DNA of 31,881 nt, taken from the IMG/VR virus record IMGVR_UViG_3300008450_000249, positions 1-31,881 of that record, one strand, 5' to 3'. A program made the translations under genes and the position numbers. Origin of the DNA: a virus. Of the stretch, positions 31,537 to 31,881 are shown piece by piece; position 1 is the first letter of the stretch, and every line of letters begins with the position of its first letter. The notes below the pieces were generated by a model that ran no database searches, had not been told where the DNA came from, and saw nothing but the letters and a program-made list of their open reading frames with translations.

Positions 31537-31583
31537 GTGCAACACATTGTGCAACAAAGGTAACATGATCTGCACGTGCAAGG
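31537..31583 (+). repeat. GTGCAA direct repeats (iteron-like)
   Basis: GTGCAACA occurs at 31537-31544 and again at 31549-31556, a 12-base step, and GTGCAAGG at 31576-31583. The last overlaps a perfect ten-base palindrome TGCACGTGCA at 31571-31580. GTAACA words lie at 31424, 31560 and 31587, with an inverted copy at 31647. Such spaced words are often protein-binding sites. Confidence 0.5.
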
Positions 31584-31800
31584 AATGTAACAGGGTTTGA
31601 TACCTTGCTTGCGTGTCTTGTGCGGTATTTTTTCTTTTCAATATGCGTTACATACGCTGCACACAAAGCTAAACAAGAAAGCTTGCAAGTGACTACCAAG
31701 CCACATGGCCCTAGGATCGCATTAGAAGGCCACTGGCAGGCTTTATCGTTCTAAGCTACCTACCTAGCCGACACTTCAATGTTCTACATTCGTTCTCATG

Positions 31801-31809
31801 TTATCCACA
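31801..31809 (+). other. DnaA-box sequence TTATCCACA
   Basis: A perfect match to the strongest DnaA-box consensus, in an AT-rich stretch next to TATAAC (31825-31830) and TTGACA (31831-31836). A single box in this 649-base region is suggestive but may be chance. No second perfect box was noticed in the region. Confidence 0.4.
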
Positions 31810-31830
31810 ATCATTAGACTAAAGTATAAC

Positions 31831-31859
31831 TTGACAAGCCACTAACTATCACATAACGC
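31831..31859 (+). promoter_or_regulatory. Candidate host sigma-70 promoter, rightward
   Basis: A perfect -35 TTGACA (31831-31836) is followed by CATAAC (31852-31857, spacing 15) or TAACGC (spacing 17) as -10 options. A (CG)4 run (31857-31864) lies right after, a GC-rich discriminator. It would fire out of the right edge, which suits early transcription if the sequence joins the left genome end. The -10 match is imperfect, so this is a candidate only. Confidence 0.4.
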
Positions 31860-31881
31860 GCGCGCCCGTTCATCATACGCC

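Larger units (their letters stand above)
31233..31881. other. Right-end noncoding region with repeats
   Basis: The last 649 bases hold no credible gene: the only frame over 60 codons is antisense (31481-31699), TTG-started and unlike any family. Instead there are a tandem TAGGAAGCTC pair with inverted copies, repeated GTGCAAC and GTAACA words, two GGCCCTAG copies 371 bases apart, a hairpin at 31342-31361, a DnaA box and a promoter-like element. This fits a genome-end or terminal-repeat control region of a T7-like phage, though the true physical end is not visible. Confidence 0.7.

Noticed and set aside
31481-31699. 72-codon antisense frame in the right-end region
   Set aside because: TTG start with no ribosome site, unusual composition, no recognisable motif, and it spans the repeat words.

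Overview
The window is one end-truncated stretch of a T7-like podovirus genome (Podoviridae-type virion, T7 supergroup gene order), all genes on the + strand and packed almost without gaps. Predicted products align along their length, from memory, with T7 gp4, gp5, gp6, gp8, gp9, gp10, gp11, gp12, gp13, gp14, gp16, gp17, gp18 and gp19, in that order. The host is probably an alphaproteobacterium: this is an inference from the 3-TM holin of the gene-transfer-agent type, the DUF1289 protein, and the ThyX plus class II (cobalamin) ribonucleotide reductase set common in phages of that group. No RNA polymerase gene is in the window, so it lies to the left or does not exist.

Left third (1-8.4 kb), DNA replication and nucleotide supply: the 3' part of primase-helicase, a winged-helix protein, a small Cys protein with an embedded membrane peptide, a TTG-started family A DNA polymerase with a short thioredoxin-domain region, three small genes including a 47-aa DUF1289 protein, flavin-dependent thymidylate synthase (ThyX), a 5'-3' exonuclease, a DUF3310 protein, a MazG-like pyrophosphohydrolase and a class II ribonucleotide reductase. 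Together they would degrade or protect nucleotide pools, make dNTPs (including dTTP) and copy the genome. Most of these genes overlap the next by 1-30 bases, so translational coupling is likely.

Middle (8.4-27.9 kb), virion: two small Met-Cys proteins, portal, scaffold, a small HNH-like protein, major capsid followed by a hairpin terminator, tail tubular A and B, then the internal/ejection proteins (gp13-like, gp14-like, a 1189-aa protein with two peptidoglycan-cleaving domains, a 1440-aa protein), a long collagen-like tail fibre with a glycine-rich tip, and two small fibre-associated genes.

Right end (27.9-31.9 kb): lysis cassette (M15 endolysin, 3-TM holin, a coiled-coil/TM accessory protein), small and large terminase, and, overlapping the terminase, a phage-encoded S-adenosylmethionine decarboxylase (SpeD) homologue with its catalytic Ser/His/Cys in the family spacing. 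The last 649 bases hold no credible gene but are rich in short direct and inverted repeats, a perfect DnaA-box sequence and a TTGACA promoter-like element pointing out of the window. They probably belong to the genome end or control region (terminal repeat plus early promoters).

Most noteworthy: the SpeD homologue, a 42-residue glycine-rich mini-gene behind the tail fibre, a 29-residue membrane peptide nested in another gene, the double-enzyme ejection protein, and three Met-Cys proteins at positions matching T7 ejected proteins.
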